Positions 53,801 to 63,539 are shown, counted from the first letter of the stretch. The stretch is 64,000 bases of DNA from Gerris lacustris (GCA_951217055.1 OX578286.1:3077458-3141457), one strand, 5' to 3'. Made by a program: numbers and translations. The notes: generated by a model from the sequence alone, not told the origin.

Positions 53801-54515
53801 AGTTAACCTCCTTTAGGCTCCACTTTCCAGGCGGTACATAATTGTATCTTTTTTCATACGTGGTTACTTTGATCGGGAAGTGGTCACTCTGGTGTAAGTC
53901 TGATAAGGTATCCCACATGAATGAACCAGCCAACCCTGGGCAAGTCCACGTGAGATCAATTGCGCCAAATGTTCCTGTTGCAGCTCTGAAATGTGTTGGA
54001 GAACCATTGTTCAGGAGGACCAGATTTGCATCACTGAAAATTTCATCAAGGGCCCTGCCTTTCCTGTCAGTTTTCTGGCTCCCCCAGGTTGTATTATGTA
54101 CATTGAAATCTCCCATAATAAGGACTGGGGGCTGGAGCTGACTTAACAAGTCTGCTAAGTCTCCTTCAATCCATGTCTGATCTGGCAGATACACCACACA
54201 TAGTGTTAGGTTAATGGGCGAGGAGATGCTGACTGCGAGAGCTTGCAGATTTGTGCGTAATTGTACAGGGGAGGTAGTTGTACTTTCTCGAACGAGGATC
54301 ATCACCCCTCCGTGCGCTCTACCTCCAATTCCAGGCCTTATGTCTTGCCTATAAGCTATGTATCCTCCGCATTTGAATGTCGTACAAGGCTTCAAATGTG
54401 TTTCCTGTAGCCCCACCGCTATGGGTTGGTGGGCGCGCACCAGGAATCGCAATTCATCCCTGTGACTGTAAATTCCTCGGCAGTTCCATTGAAGGAAACA
54501 TTCGTTGCCATTCAT
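50823..54515 (-). CDS. LINE ORF2: APE endonuclease, reverse transcriptase, RNase H
   Basis: The best start is the ATG at 54515 (MNGNECFLQWNCRG), giving 1230 residues; the frame is open 36 codons further upstream, overlapping ORF1. Domains in order: APE-type endonuclease 5-215 (QETH with E38, GDFN with D136, SDHF with D210/H212); reverse transcriptase about 440-720 (FFDLAKAYD with D581; catalytic YVDD 669-672); RNase H about 964-1090 (YTDG D969, AELWG E1002, CSDS D1026, EEAD D1079); C-terminal CX2CX7HX4C knuckle (1172-1188). All catalytic residues are present and there is no internal stop or frameshift. The combination with RNase H points to the I/Jockey superfamily; the exact clade needs a tree. 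Confidence 0.93.
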   Translation of the reverse strand: MNGNECFLQWNCRGIYSHRDELRFLVRAHQPIAVGLQETHLKPCTTFKCGGYIAYRQDIRPGIGGRAHGGVMILVRESTTTSPVQLRTNLQALAVSISSPINLTLCVVYLPDQTWIEGDLADLLSQLQPPVLIMGDFNVHNTTWGSQKTDRKGRALDEIFSDANLVLLNNGSPTHFRAATGTFGAIDLTWTCPGLAGSFMWDTLSDLHQSDHFPIKVTTYEKRYNYVPPGKWSLKEVNWTRFQQAFPKIDLTGDVEKDAIVFTEAIESAASEALRKTKPHAGTHHVPWWNKEIRAANKEKKKMLNRMKKWRTTDRIIAFKKARALERRLKKVALRNSIKEFFSTMTDRANVSEVWRKIRVISGKRITPVIPVFKDTDGKVIREPKDVCNALGAHYAHVSSNAVYGEEFKAYKSEKETLPINAEGEELALYNTPFTPAELKNALQTTKNSAPGKDGIPYDILKKIPCEGLATMLALFNEIWLNGVYPHIWKEAIVIPILKEGKDPGQPESYRPISLTCCIGKLLERMVNRRLVWILETRRVLSPYQAGFRKKRSTIDHLALFEQYIQDAFLNREHAVGVFFDLAKAYDTTWRRGIIDKLTEWNIKGNLTKFVASFLTDRKFRVRLGSALSDVWPQENGILQGSSLSVTLFLVAVNGLADNIPSNIKKALYVDDLNILLKGHKMDEMSHSLQQAINSIEREARMRGFLFSPSKTVAMHFCRRRKQHEGPSLFLEERPIPLKEEVHFLGVILDHKMKWNAHIEYILTHGKKIINALRVLSNQKWGAEQVVLVRALCALVRSKIEYGIQIYSSARPSSLSKIEPVFNRGLRMATGLYRTTPTQVLYRVAGVPPLALRRQQAILRYDEKIRAVPEHPLHLERRTGETHEIYRWLPTRTRPLGVRAEELVQQTNIERPELVPYVVPATPPWILHPPRADTTLAKFSKEETAPAVYRSLFQEALHKYAGWRTIYTDGSKLEDGVGCGLVSDNMRKRWRLHKSATVYTAELWGIIYAVRYALEEENRKWLICSDSLSAIEAAQDVFSADQLVRILLEEIHQSKSKGKSMVLLWVPGHVDIKGNEEADREARAAAMSQGPVTTPLRLEDQFLALRKSIIKQWESLWQRQDTGFAKLFPGLNSIVLPVEFGRQEVIKLLRVASGHTRLTHSHLLLGRMRPGCQRCGQPLSIQHLTEECEGLADQRRRVGLSATLEIMMASKEGMIKLIEFLKITGILEEI

Positions 54516-54516
54516 G

Positions 54517-56562
54517 TTAGTTGTCGTTAGGATTATTTGTGCTGCAACTTCCTCTCTCCGCATCATCAGACTCTTTGCTTCTGATTCGGTTTTTTTGCCA
54601 TCCTTTTTTCCTTTTAAAATCATTTTCCTCAGGACTTTTCTTTGAGGTGGCCTCTTGGTTGGTAGGCCTTTTTCGTCTTCTATTCAGCCCTTCCCCTGCT
54701 GACACACCAGATGATGTATCACTGTCATACAGGGTGGGCTTCTTCTCCTTTTCTACTTTGTCTCTCTTCTTTTGCAACCCCAGTAATGATGTGCAAGCGG
54801 TCTTCAAATTGGCCGGTGATAGAGGGTCAGCCATTTTAAGAGGGATGGGTGGTGACTTAGCACGTTGAGTCCCTAGGTTATGAAGGTTGCCACTGGAAGG
54901 GTCCTCCCATGTGGGGGAGGTTGGGGTTGGTTTAATAGGGGGTGGTTTGGAGAGGGTTGTGGGTAATTTTGGGGAAGGGAAGGTTCTGCTTCTTGGATGA
55001 TTCATTGCACCTAGTTTCTCGGTTCTATCTACTTTAGACTGTTCCTTCAATTGCTCTCTAGTTTCTAATGGTTTTCTGGCTGCTACTTTCTGGGCGTAAG
55101 TGGTTTTGGGTTGTACATAGGAGTTGCTGTACACTAATTCTCTAGCTTCCCAGAAAGGTAATTTATTTTCTACTTTTATTCTCTGCACCTCTCTTTCCTT
55201 CTCTAAAATAGGGCATCTGTTTGATATTGTAATGTGTTCACCTTGACAGTTGACACATAATGGTGGTTTGTCGCAATTCTCTTTATCTTCATGCTTTAAC
55301 TTGCCACATATACAACGCTCTTCGTTATTACAGCGGCTGGCTGTATGACCAAAGCGTAGGCATTTGAAGCACCGAAGAGGTGCTGGTATGAACATTCGTA
55401 CCTTAATTCTGTAGAACATAGATGCAAGTATGAATTGGGGGGGTTCTGCTTTATTAAAGGTCAGGCGTATAGAGTTAGTTGGAATTGACTTCCCTTCAAA
55501 CCTCCGCATTAACCGCTGAGCTTTAATTACTCCTTGGTCCGCTAATTCTTGCTGTATTTCTTCGTCGGTGCACATTCTCAGGCCACTGCATGAGATCACA
55601 CCTTGCGAATTATTTAGTCTTTCGTTTGGTGTGACTTGTACCTGTGTGCCTAGAATTGTAGACATATTTTTGATGTTTTCTTCTTGGGCTTTATCCTTTA
55701 TCTCTATGTTGATGATATTTTTTCCAATTAATTTCATGGCAGTGGGTTTGCCAATTTTTTCTATAATCTCCTTTTGTATTTTAAAAGGAGAAATTGCTTC
55801 GAGGCAATTATCTCCAAATTTAATTATAAAATGACGCTCTGATATCTGACCCTTTAGCTCATGTACTATTCTGGTTTTATTGGCCTCATTCCTTCTTTCA
55901 GCTCTTCTACCTTTTGTTGAAGTCGGTTTCTTATGTTCTTGAGTTTGGAGTTCCTGATATTCCTCCTTCTCCTTGTCTAACCTTGGTGGATTGCTCAGGA
56001 TAACATCCATTATCTCCCTTTTCGTAAGTTTCTTAAGAGAGTTTTCCATTAAGCTGGGCAGACAATCTTCTTTTTGCTCTTCCTTCTCTTCACTAGAGAC
56101 TTCTATGGTATCAAGGGGTTCATAACGATTATCGCAGATCGTTGGGTTTGAGTCTGCAACCTTAGGAATAGGAGATCTTCTGATTCTACTAGAAGATTGA
56201 AAGGCCCAGATATCTTCATTTGGCAGGGATCCATCTTCACTGGTCTCGTTGGGAGACCCTTCATGGGGTTTGGACGTTTTTACGTCTGGTGTGGTGGGAT
56301 TAAGGGTTTCACTTGTTGATGAGTTAGGTGCTGTAGTAACTGCTAGTTTGCCCTCCCCAGAATCCATAGGGCAGCCCGATTGCTCGGGGCGGGATTTAGC
56401 CAGAGGCATTCCCGCCTGGGGTACTAATTCCGTCGTTTTTGCTAGCATCATGAAAAATTTAATTGGTACAAGATATTTAAATAGAAAAACCTCAAGGTTC
56501 AAATCAAAAACCTTGAGATTCTTAGGAACGGAGGTCCTAAGGTGTGTACTGTATGTGACCAA
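54517..56562 (-). CDS. LINE ORF1, gag-like RNA-binding protein
   Basis: 681 residues if translation starts at 56562; starts at 56451/56448 (MMLAKTTEL) are equally possible and remove an atypical 38-residue leader. Residues about 60-230 are charged and Ser/Thr/Pro-rich. Around 330-395 lies a folded region (GLRMCTDEEIQQELADQGVI). Three zinc knuckles follow: CFKC...GHTASRC (398-411, CX2CX4HX4C), C417-C419-H424-C430 and C436-C439-H443-C450. The C-terminal part is basic and Pro-rich. The known role of such proteins is to coat element RNA and deliver it to the nucleus. The stop TAA (54519-54517) is one base from the ORF2 ATG. Confidence 0.85.
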   Translation of the reverse strand: MVTYSTHLRTSVPKNLKVFDLNLEVFLFKYLVPIKFFMMLAKTTELVPQAGMPLAKSRPEQSGCPMDSGEGKLAVTTAPNSSTSETLNPTTPDVKTSKPHEGSPNETSEDGSLPNEDIWAFQSSSRIRRSPIPKVADSNPTICDNRYEPLDTIEVSSEEKEEQKEDCLPSLMENSLKKLTKREIMDVILSNPPRLDKEKEEYQELQTQEHKKPTSTKGRRAERRNEANKTRIVHELKGQISERHFIIKFGDNCLEAISPFKIQKEIIEKIGKPTAMKLIGKNIINIEIKDKAQEENIKNMSTILGTQVQVTPNERLNNSQGVISCSGLRMCTDEEIQQELADQGVIKAQRLMRRFEGKSIPTNSIRLTFNKAEPPQFILASMFYRIKVRMFIPAPLRCFKCLRFGHTASRCNNEERCICGKLKHEDKENCDKPPLCVNCQGEHITISNRCPILEKEREVQRIKVENKLPFWEARELVYSNSYVQPKTTYAQKVAARKPLETREQLKEQSKVDRTEKLGAMNHPRSRTFPSPKLPTTLSKPPPIKPTPTSPTWEDPSSGNLHNLGTQRAKSPPIPLKMADPLSPANLKTACTSLLGLQKKRDKVEKEKKPTLYDSDTSSGVSAGEGLNRRRKRPTNQEATSKKSPEENDFKRKKGWQKNRIRSKESDDAERGSCSTNNPNDN

Positions 56563-56876
56563 GTGTTAAGTGTAAGTGTGGCGTGTACTTGTTCTGGTGA
56601 GTGTGTGTAGTGTACTGGACTAGGAGAATAACCGGGGGCTTACGTCATGAAGCCCGAACAGATGTACACAACATCTGCCTCCTAACCGGCCTGTTTCCTG
56701 ACGTTCGCTACTCTACCTAGTTGAGCATTGCCCAGGCTTCACCTCGTGGAGGTGTCAGAAACAGTTGAGAGACAAATGACCACCAAGCTCTAAGGTCCTA
56801 ATCAGAAGGAGAGCCAAGCTCAAACCCCCCTGAGAGGCACCTGTCGGCAAGGGGAATTGTCCCCCCAACGAAGCCC
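56563..56876 (-). promoter_or_regulatory. LINE 5' UTR (probable internal Pol II promoter)
   Basis: It is GC-richer than the surroundings and starts with a G run at the 5' end, as in other full-length LINEs of this group. Promoter activity is inferred from family knowledge. Confidence 0.4.
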
Positions 56877-56892
56877 CTCATTTATTATTATT

Positions 56893-57985
56893 ATATAAAG
56901 AAAGAAAGTATTGGTGATGTGAAAATTTAATTTTAATGGACATTTACAAGTTTTGAGGTCTCCAGACAAGAATAAACAGGTCAAGTATGTGCTAGTCAGC
57001 ACACAGCGAGGGTCCGTAGGCCACACTGTATAGTTTAAGTAGTACCCTATTGAAGGTATTTTTTAAAATGCTAAAAAGCTTATTTTCAACTATCCTATGG
57101 GTCTGATATTCTCAAAACACATAAACAAACTTCCAATAAAGTATTTTTTTGCCACTGAACCGACTACAACCATATAAATACATCAAAAAGACCATAATTA
57201 TAAAAAAACGTATTTTGTCAATAAAAAATAAAATAATATTTTTTTTGAAATTTCCAAAAAGTGGTATCTTTACTTTTGGTCGGAGAATGTTCAGGAATTT
57301 TTCCAGATTTTTTGCACTTCACATAAGCGAGATAGAGGGGGGGACACGTTTCACAGCCGCTTCAAACTCGCCTACGCTCGCCCTATCAAAGTTATATCCA
57401 AAGAATTATATATTTTTGTAATCAGCTCGACGTACCCTTTCATATGATACCCCTCAGGGTGTCGAAAAAAAAAAAAAAAAAAATTAACCCTTAAGTTTTT
57501 TACCTTAATTTTTTTTTTTAAATATTTTTTTTAAGTCGCTATATTTTTAAAATATGTGGGTAGGTACAAGACACATACATGCCAAATTTCAAAGTGATCA
57601 GACGAAGGTGTAGCCGTGAGAGCAGGGGACAGGACGGACGGACAGACACATGCAGGAAAATATTAGGGTCCTTGGTTTTGCTTACGGACCTTAAAAATGG
57701 TTTTTTAAAAAAAGTTTGTTTTATGTGCAAACATGTGGAGTTTAAACTACCCGGCCGATTTTGATAAAATTTGGCATGTATGATTAGAAAATGCATACCT
57801 CAAGGTGGAATCAATAAATTCATTTTTGCTCAATATTTCATAATGTAGTACGTCCCTCAGCGGTACATACAATAACGCTGAAAAAATGTGGGAAAAAAAT
57901 CTTAAAAATAGTTTAGTCTATTTGAAGACAAATTTAGCCATATAAGTAGTTTTCTCTGGAAATATCTAGTTTCCAAGATATCGAT
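56893..57985 (+). repeat. Composite of dispersed repeats related to family B
   Basis: 56893-56985 continues the repeat interrupted by the LINE. 57150-57420 contains a CGCTTCAAACTCGCCTACGC block. 57560-57985 carries CCAAATTTCAAAGTGATCAG and GCCGATTTTGATAAAATTTG blocks and CAGTTTTCTCTGGAAATATC-like sequence. No coding capacity. Confidence 0.45.
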
Positions 57986-58004
57986 GAAAATAAAATAAAA
58001 AATA

Positions 58005-58385
58005 CGTGTGGTGTCGCGGGACACCCGGTAGGAAGGAAGTTCCTTACATTTTTCATTAAATATAAATTATAAAATCACACTGCTAAGTACGTATACATTG
58101 CTAATTACTTATACATGACGGAGTTAGAAAAGAGACAAAATTAAAAGTAACCAACTGTTTGTACCTAGCAAAGATAAGGCAACATTAAAAGAAAATCATT
58201 ATTTGTATAATTAAAGCAAGCGTCTTACTATAAATATATATTGAATATAAGAAAAAATTGATCATGATGAGTTTATTATGAAAGAGTATGTTTGTTAAAG
58301 GAGTTTGGATTGAAATAGGACTGTTTTCTACCTACCCGGCCAATTAATTTAAAATATTATAAAATATATCTCTTCCCTACTCTAC
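58005..58385 (+). repeat. Dispersed repeat family A, copy 2
   Basis: It starts ACGTGTGGTGTCGCGGGACA and runs to CTACCCGGCCAATTAATTTA and ATATATCTCTTCCCTACTC. It is colinear with the inverse of 241-585. Confidence 0.65.
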
Positions 58386-58399
58386 AGCTTCTTACGGCT

Positions 58400-58500
58400 G
58401 TAGAGACGGTGATTTTGTGACGGTGAATTTGTGACGGTTATTTTATGACGGTGATTACATTTACTGTCTCGCTTCGCTCGACAGTAAATGTAATTGCCGC
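58400..58500 (+). repeat. GTGACGGTGATTTT tandem repeat followed by a 15-bp hairpin
   Basis: Four GTGACGGT-type units (58405-58455) lead into a perfect stem ATTACATTTACTGTC (58454-58468) and GACAGTAAATGTAAT (58480-58494) with an 11-nt TCGCTTCGCTC loop. Function unknown. Confidence 0.7.
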
Positions 58501-58692
58501 TGTAAAGAAAAAACTCACTTCACAGCCTAGTAACATAATATACTATTCTTCAGAACGATCACATATCTTCCGTTACCTTCGGTAAGCTCGGAAGCAAAAT
58601 TGGGGAAATAATTAAATAATTGAGACTGAAATAAGTTATTATAGTATAACATCAACAAAGTACGTGATAGGATTCAAGGGAGATATATATGT

Positions 58693-59656
58693 AGGAAAGG
58701 GGGGTAAGATGACGAAGCGGGTAAGATGACGAATTCGGTATTTCTCCGATATGATGATAGATAGCAGCTGCTGCAAGGCACATTAGTTACTCCTGATAGT
58801 GATAAACGCGCAGCACTGGAAAGAATCAAGGTCAGATCTTCATATGAGGAGAAACTAACCTAAACGTGTTTTTGGAGTGTGTGCTTTCAATTTTTGGACC
58901 TCACAACATAAGGGTTTATGCCTTTATGTTAAGTTATTTTAAATTCTCTTTAAGATATTCTTAAAGTACAACTCAAAATGTAATAAATCATGTGAAATGT
59001 AGATTGTTTATGATGCGCTAAGATACTTGTAAACAAATTTTAATTAAAAATGGCGAGGTGGGGTAAGATGACGAACTACAGTGCGGGCAAGATGACTAGG
59101 AGTTTTTAACTTCGTCATCTTGCCCGACATACTTCTTGCGCAACTATTTCTAGTACAAAACCTATTTGAAATTTGGTACCAATTCTGTAGGTGTCAATCT
59201 TGGGCTCATGCGGAATGTTCTGGTTGGGATAAATTTGAAGCGCAAGATATACCCTGGAAATGTGATTTCTGCTCATAAATTTATTTTAATGTTTATTTCG
59301 ATTTTTATTTTGATTATTATTATTTTTAAATTTAATACCTGCTTAAAAACTTTCTCAGTATTTTTTTTTTTAAATAAAATTTTATCTTTTGATTATTAAT
59401 TGTTATGTATTCGTCATCTTGCCCACCCCACTTCGTCATCTTACCCCTTGAGTGGGGCAAGATGACGAAAATGACATGTTTATAAAAAATGATAATTCTT
59501 AATCTTAAAAGAGCGGATGACAGCCTTCAAAAAAAAAAATTATTGGAGGTAATGCTTGCAAGTAGTCCTTGTGTGAATTTCAGGTTTTAAAATAATTTAG
59601 TTCGTCCAGAAAAAAATGTTGAAGCTTAAGTTCGTCATCTTGCCCCCCTTTCCCCT
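58693..59656. mobile_element. TIR element with multiple GGGGYAAGATGACGAA copies
   Basis: The inverted ends AGGAAAGGGGGGTAAGATGA and AGGGGAAAGGGGGGCAAGAT lie in ATATATA flanks. The GGG(G)YAAGATGACGAA motif occurs about nine times, at both ends and internally in both orientations (58698, 58712, 59053, 59084, 59110 inverted, 59410 and 59436 inverted, 59454, 59632 inverted). No transposase. Confidence 0.75.
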
Positions 59657-59841
59657 ATATATATGTGTACCAGACTATTTTAAAATGGTTAGCTGTTCAA
59701 AAATACACAAAGAAAATGTATCACAACATGTGATTAGAACTTGAAAAATAATAATTATAATATTATAATAATTAAAGTTTTTATGAATTTATTTGTGGAT
59801 ACGGTATTATTAGTAAGTCCAAATAAAAAAAAGATTTTTAA

Positions 59842-59852
59842 ACACACACACA

Positions 59853-59934
<82 letters not shown>
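59842..59934 (+). repeat. (AC)n(TA)n microsatellite
   Basis: A short AC run, then about 80 bp of uninterrupted TA. It could extrude as a cruciform; it is a likely length-variable locus. Confidence 0.95.
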
Positions 59935-59937
<3 letters not shown>

Positions 59938-59959
59938 AATATATTGTAACGATGCGTTA

Positions 59960-61700
59960 CTAACTCATTTAGTTATATAGATTTAATTTTAGTCAAAGGT
60001 CGAAGTGTTATATATTTCTTTTAAATTTTATTGTACCTAGTTTGTTTACATGATAGGGAGTGAGAGATGATCGGGGAACAATGCGTAGCTAGGCAAGTTA
60101 GTGTCTTCCCGGCCCTGACGGGAGTCAGCTCATACCTTGCCTTACCTTAATGGCCTTCTCTCTTACCTAACTTTTACGTAAATTTTCGTAATTTTTTTCT
60201 GAAAATTTTGAATTTTAGTTGGTCGATTATATTCTGTGATTGTGTGATGAATTGTATCTGGATTATCTCTCATTCCTTATGTGTGAATAGAATTGGAATT
60301 TTTATTTAATTTTGGATATTTTTATAGAGGTAAACTTTTGACTAATTTTGTAAATTTATGGTTTATTCTGAGTGAAATGTTGTGGTTAAAAATTTTGAGG
60401 AATTAGTTAGTTTTGTAATTTTTTTCCTGCGATCTATTTTAATTTTGATTTTACTTGAGATAAGTTGTAGAGTAGATATATTTAATTTGTTAGAAATTCT
60501 GAAGTTAGGTTGGTTGGGGGGATTTTGAATTTTATTTTACAGGAATTTAGAATTTGGTTATAATGAATTTTGACTAAGTGTTATTTTGAGACGAGATAGA
60601 AGTTTATCTCAATGAATTTCGAGAGGTTAGATGATGAGTTGTATTGCGTAATTTTGATGAAGTTGATTAATTTTATTTATTTCATATGATTTTTTTTTTT
60701 AGTTAATTTTGGAGTTTGTTATGAAAGATTTTGAGTTTAAATTGACAAATGAACTTGAGTTAAAAATGTTAAATAATTTAGAGTTAAATTTTTCAAATAA
60801 TTTTGAGCTAAAGGTTACAAAGAAGTTTGAGTTAACTTTTAATTTTGAGTTGAACTTTCTAAATAATTTGAGTTTTATTTCTGATTTATTTTATAGCGCT
60901 TTACCGAATAATTGTGGCCTATATTGTCTATACTATAGTTCTGAGTTATATTTGCTGAATTTGAATAAAGTTAAAATTTCTGGAGATTAATTCATATTTT
61001 GTTTGGAAATTCGGTAACGAATATTTTCTTCTGTTGTACATAAGTACAGATACCAAAATTTCAACTCTTATCCAAATTGGATTCTTTTCAAAATTTGGTC
61101 AATCATTTTATTGTTTGAATTTATTTTTTTACTGAGTTACTAATTTTTTTAAGTTGCATTTTTTTTTTTTTTTGGATCGATGTTAAACTTTCATTTTGGG
61201 GTAAATAAATATTATTATTTTTGGGAATTAAGGTTGTTGTTCCTACCTAGGTTTAAGTTAGATTTAGAACCTATCCCTCCTCTGACTGTGTTTAGCCTGG
61301 ATGCTAATAAAATTTTTTAGATTATTTATAATCGTGGCTTCAGGTCCTAAGATAGTAGCTTAAGACTTGAAGTACGGTTATAATATATATAAATTATATC
61401 TCTTATAGACATTGAATTAAGTTCCCACGTTATTTTTTTTACGTAATTTTAATTTATTGGTGTCTAGAATTATTTTTTTCAATAAAAAGAAAAGATCAAG
61501 TGTTAATGCTAAATAAACCGACCAAAAAATAATTTAAATTTAAGATGAAATCTATATAGATTTATAATTTGTTGAATATAAGGTGTCTCTGATTTTTTTT
61601 ATTTGTTGGAATTCTTATGTAAATTATCAAAGTATTTTTAAGAGTATCTTAGATTATTTATATTTACATAATTATGTTACATATTATGGTTTAAAATAAT
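59960..61700. other. AT-rich region, unresolved
   Basis: 60055-60200 is locally GC-richer (GGCCCTGACGGGAGTCAGCT). 60700-60880 holds a TTTGAGTTAAA-type periodic run that produces a spurious 93-residue frame rich in ELNF/FELK repeats. TGTAACG at 59946 and GTTACA at 61676 could be ends of an LTR-like unit, but no clean TSD was found. No gene called. Confidence 0.4.
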
Positions 61701-61705
61701 ATTTT

Positions 61706-62790
61706 TACTGGTCTTATATTACTTTGCTTTGTAAGTTTCATCGCACATTTCCGTTTCCCCAATTTTGAACCACTTCCCGTAATTCAATCTTCCCCAAATT
61801 TTGCACATAGAAACAACTATGGTGAAGAATACAGAAACCAAAAAAAAAAAAAAAAAAAATGGCGTGAAAGTTATTTGCTTTTTAAGTTTCATCGCACACC
61901 TATTACCCCAATTTTGAACCACTTATCGTCATTTAATCTTCCCCAAATTTTGCACATAGATACAACTAAGGTGAAGAATACAGAAAAAAAAAAAAAAAAA
62001 AAAAATTAAAAAAAGCGTCAAATTTATTTGCTTTTCAAGTTTCATCGCACACCTATTACCCCAATTTTTAACCACTTACCGTGATTCAATCTTCTCCAAA
62101 TTTTGCAAATAGATACTACTAAGGTGAAGAATACAGACACCAAAAATAAAAAAATAAATTAAAAAAATGGCGTCAAATTTATTTGGTTTTCAAGTTTCAT
62201 CGCACACCTATTACCCCAATTTTGAACCACTTACCGTGATTCACTCTTCCCCAAAATTTGCAAATAGATACTACTAAGGTGAAGAATACAGACACCAAAA
62301 ATAAAAAAATAAATTAAAAAAATGGCGTCAAATTTATTTGGTTTTCAAGTTTCATCGCACACCTATTACCCCAATTTTGAACCACTTACCGTCATTCAAT
62401 CTTCCCCAAATTCTGCACATAGATACAACTAAGGTGAAGAATACATAAACCAAAAATAAAAAAAAATAAAAAAAAAAATGGCGTCAAATTTATTTGCTTT
62501 TTAAGTTTCATCGCACCCCTATTACCCCAATTTTGAACCACTTACCGTGATTCAATCTTCCCCAAATTTTGACAATAGATACAACTAAGGTGAAGAATAC
62601 AGAAACAAAAAAAAAAAAAAAAAAAAATGGCGTCAAATTTATTTGCTTTCAAGTTTCATCGCACACCTATTACCCTAATGTTGAACCACTTACCTTCATT
62701 CAATCTTCCCCAAATTTTGCACATAGATACAACTAAGGTGAACAATACAGAAACAAAAAAAAAATTGAAAATAAGACCAGTTTTGAAAAA
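61706..62790. mobile_element. Element G with internal tandem repeats (7 copies)
   Basis: It has the same ends as 23690-24185 (TTTTTACTGGTCTTATATTA ... GAAAATAAGACCAGTTTT). Units begin at about 61734, 61884, 62037, 62190, 62347, 62502 and 62650, period about 148-157 bp, each with AAGTTTCATCGCAC, CAATTTTGAACCACTTACCG and an A-rich linker before ATGGCGTCAAATTTATTTG. Confidence 0.85.
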
Positions 62791-62989
62791 TAGCATTTTT
62801 ATATTAATTATTTTTATATTTTATTTATGCAAAATAACTGAAGATTATTTAGAAGTCAAAAGCTTGAGTTTTACAGTTGGCAATTTAGCCGAAGTTTCCT
62901 TATCAGGCAACTTATAAATTTTAATTTGATTATTACCATAAACTATAAATCACCAGCTGATGGTTAATACCAACCCGTTTGGACAACTT

Positions 62990-63215
62990 TAGTTGCTCAT
63001 AATCGTGGTGACAACTGATTGTTGTGACAACTGATTGATTGTCATTATAACTGATAGTTGTGACAACTAATTGATTGTCATAACTGATTGTGAAAACAGC
63101 TGATTGATTGTCATTATAACTGATTGTGTAAGCAACTGATTGATTGTCATAATAACTGATAATGGTGATAACTGATTGACTGTCTGTCAACTAATTAATT
63201 CTCTTGACAACTGAT
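62990..63215 (+). repeat. Degenerate tandem repeat ACTGATTGATTGTCATTATA
   Basis: About seven irregular 30-36-bp units of TGACAACTGATTGATTGTCA and ATAACTGATTGTG type. The minus strand shows a spurious 85-residue periodic frame. Confidence 0.8.
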
Positions 63216-63217
63216 TT

Positions 63218-63219
<2 letters not shown>

Positions 63220-63270
<51 letters not shown>
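63220..63270 (+). repeat. Poly-T tract (51 T)
   Basis: Uninterrupted homopolymer. It may be a retroposon tail on the minus strand, but no adjacent SINE or LINE body was recognised. Confidence 0.9.
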
Positions 63271-63539
63271 CAAATAAACTAATTGATATTCTTCTTCCAG
63301 TTTTATTATAATTGTTGAGAATCTTTGAATGAATCTCGTTATGAAAAACTGATTTTCTGACTGAATTAATTTAAAATAAATCAGTTCGTTTCATATTAAA
63401 GCAGCGCAAAACCGACTGAAGAATCTCGACTTTATTTTTCTCGATTTGTGATTTCGACTGATCAAACACAAAACAATAACCAACACAATGTATCTATGTA
63501 ATTATATTTTAACAATTTGACTGGTTTCGGTTATTCTAA

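Larger units (their letters stand above)
50340..56876 (-). mobile_element. Full-length I/Jockey-like LINE with 16-bp TSD and intact ORFs
   Basis: CTCATTTATTATTATT is duplicated at 50324-50339 and 56877-56892. The minus strand starts GGGGCTTCGTTGGGGGGACA, carries ORF1 and ORF2, and ends in a 3' UTR (GCCAATGGCCCAAGCTGTCG ... GGTGGAAGGTGGGTATAAAA) with a simple AAAT-type tail. Another long AAAT/AAT microsatellite lies between the ORF2 stop and the final 3' block (50640-50800). The size, 6.5 kb, is right for the group. Intact frames and an identical TSD indicate a young insertion. Confidence 0.92.

Noticed and set aside
51049..54141. Many plus-strand frames of 60-160 codons across 51-54 kb
   Set aside because: They are antisense shadows of the intact LINE ORF2.
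54521..56569. Plus-strand frames opposite ORF1
   Set aside because: Antisense shadows of the LINE ORF1; no family motifs.
59166..59399. 77-residue frame inside the GATGACGAA-type element
   Set aside because: The second half is low-complexity hydrophobic AT-rich translation; no transposase motif.
60709..60990. 93-residue frame rich in FELK/LNNLELNF repeats
   Set aside because: It arises from a periodic TTTGAGTTAAA-type AT-rich tract, has no family resemblance and no splice or regulatory context.
59946..61681. Solo LTR with TGTAAC ... GTTACA ends
   Set aside because: No convincing equal-length target duplication, no primer-binding or polypurine tract and no second LTR. The ends could equally be chance.
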